From: Chara braunii
Lineage: Eukaryota > Streptophyta > Charophyceae > Charales > Characeae
DNA: 27,500 bases
Assembly (NCBI GenBank): GCA_003427395.1
Contig: BFEA01000200.1
Span: 32,727-60,226, forward strand
Direction of reading: 5' to 3'
Made by a program: the position numbers and the translations under genes. Of the stretch, positions 26,421-27,500 are shown piece by piece (the stretch's first letter is position 1; each line of letters opens with the position of its first letter). The notes under the pieces were generated by a model, which saw only the letters and a list, made by a program, of their open reading frames with translations, was not told the DNA's origin and made no database searches.

Positions 26421-27500
26421 CCAGCTGTCCACATACTGCTTGTGTTAGCGTATTGTTGTCTCAGTGCTCCTACGTTCGTGCGATTAGTAAGAAAGGAGCA
26501 ACTAGAGGACCAGGTCTTTGCAGTATATGTCAGACCTGTCACCGAGCCTAAGGAGGGGGATAGTTCCATAAATCCAACCATTGCCAAACTACTGGAGGAG
26601 TTCAAAAATTTGACCGAGTCGCCGACGGGAGTGGTGCCGCGACCGAGCCAACATAGGATAGAGATAGAGCCTGGCAGTAGAACTCCTAAGGGAGCCGTCT
26701 ACAAGATGTCCCCTAGAGAATTGGAGGAGTTACGCAAGCAGTTGCATGAGCTCCTTGAGAAAGGTTGGATTAAGCCCAATTCATCTCCTTTCGGAGCACC
26801 CGTCCTGTTTGTGCCCAAAAATGAGGGAGAGTTAAGAATGTGTATAGACTATAAGGGTCTGAATGCGATTACTGTGAAGAATGTTGAGCCGCTGCCCAGG
26901 ACAGACGATCTCTTAGATCGGGTGCAGGGGTGTAAATATTTTTCGAAGATAGACTTGAAGTCCGGTTATCATCAGATAGAGGTTCATCTTGATGACCAGT
27001 ACAAGACTGCATTCCAGACTAGATATGGGCACTATGAGTTTATAGTTATGCCCTTTGGACTGACCAACGCGCCAACTACATTTCATCGATGTATGAACGA
27101 TCTGTTTAGGTCGTGGTTGGATAAAATCGTTGTAGTGTACTTATATGATATTTTAGTGTTCAACAAGACCCTCCAAGAGCATCAGGATCATTTGAGGCAG
27201 GTCTTGGAGAAGCTGAGGGGGACTAACTTCAAGATCAATCCGAAGAAGTGCGAGTGGGCCAAGACACAAGTCCTGTACTTGGGCCACGTCTTAGACGGAG
27301 ATGGCATTAAACCTGAGGACAACAAGATAGCGGCAATTAGAGATTGGTCGACGCCCCGCTCACTGACAGAGCTGCGGTCGTTTCTAGGCCTAGCTAATTA
27401 TTACAGGAAGTTCGTGAGGAACTTCTCGACTATCACCGCTTCCTTTCACCGGTTGTTAAAGAAAGAAGCAATTTGGCAATGGGACAAAGACTGTACGTCT
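26421..27500 (+). pseudogene. pol (RT) of the younger Ty3 element, cut by window end
   Basis: One frame is open for 360 codons from just after a TAG at 26418 to the window end. It shows the Ty3 RT order: V-V-P-R-P lead-in, L-E-K-G-W-I-K-P-N-S-S-P-F, V-L-F-V-P-K, R-M-C-I-D-Y-K-G-L-N, F-S-K-I-D-L-K-S-G-Y-H-Q (motif A Asp at 26952), T-A-F-Q-T-R-Y-G-H-Y-E-F, M-P-F-G-L-T-N-A-P, then V-V-Y-L-Y-D-I-L-V-F, L-G-H-V-L, and L-R-S-F-L-G-L-A-N-Y-Y-R-K-F. The catalytic YxDD box reads Y-L-Y-D (Tyr codon 27144-27146 in place of the first Asp), so polymerase activity should be lost. No D-S/T-G protease motif is found between the zinc knuckle and this frame. RNase H and integrase would lie downstream, outside the window. 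Confidence 0.85.

Overview
This window looks like eukaryotic nuclear DNA from a large, repeat-rich genome of the green lineage. The evidence is: a retrotransposon primer-binding site complementary to plant-type initiator tRNA-Met; two Ty3-type LTR retrotransposons; tRNA-derived SINE-like units with Pol III A and B boxes; many long microsatellites; and a GT-AG intron. There is no bacterial gene organisation. A charophyte alga such as Chara is my best guess from the style of the Ty3 pol and repeats, but that is recollection and was not searched.

Layout. 1-2350 is non-coding: a CT microsatellite, a CA microsatellite, three degenerate tandem duplications and a long alternating purine-pyrimidine tract. 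2360-2520 holds two tRNA-like units. 2800-4113 is the only region that looks like a host gene: GC-rich upstream DNA with CCAAT and G-box motifs, a strong ATG at 2968, an asparagine-rich reading frame, then a continuation in the same frame across a short intron to a stop at 4113. The gene contains a single N (3964) flanked by two identical 95-bp copies, almost certainly an unmerged assembly overlap. 4280-8600 is a thicket of short interspersed repeats: poly-A-tailed composite elements, internally dimeric GC-rich repeats, a tRNA-like SINE head, and two elements bounded by the same inverted repeat. 9050-9570 is a 123-bp tandem repeat. 10370-11330 is unusually dense in perfect stem-loops and is otherwise unexplained. 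12650-13340 is an inverted copy of the composite element. 13340-15600 shows no recognisable gene.

15600-22192 (+) is an old, badly decayed Ty3-like retrotransposon with remnants in order of gag, protease, reverse transcriptase, RNase H and integrase. About 1.65 kb of foreign DNA with its own tandem repeats separates RT from RNase H. The integrase stops just before a second, differently built Ty3 element (about 22200 to beyond 27500). That element has an LTR (TATA box, 31-bp U3 repeats), a primer-binding site at 23149, a long leader with GA and poly-A tracts and nine WRKY-type TTGAC[C/T] cores, a stop-riddled gag, no visible protease, and an uninterrupted but active-site-altered RT cut by the window end. 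In both elements the first aspartate of the RT YxDD box is lost, and the older RNase H has also lost its first catalytic aspartate. Neither element can act on its own. The picture is layered (nested) retrotransposon decay around one small candidate gene.
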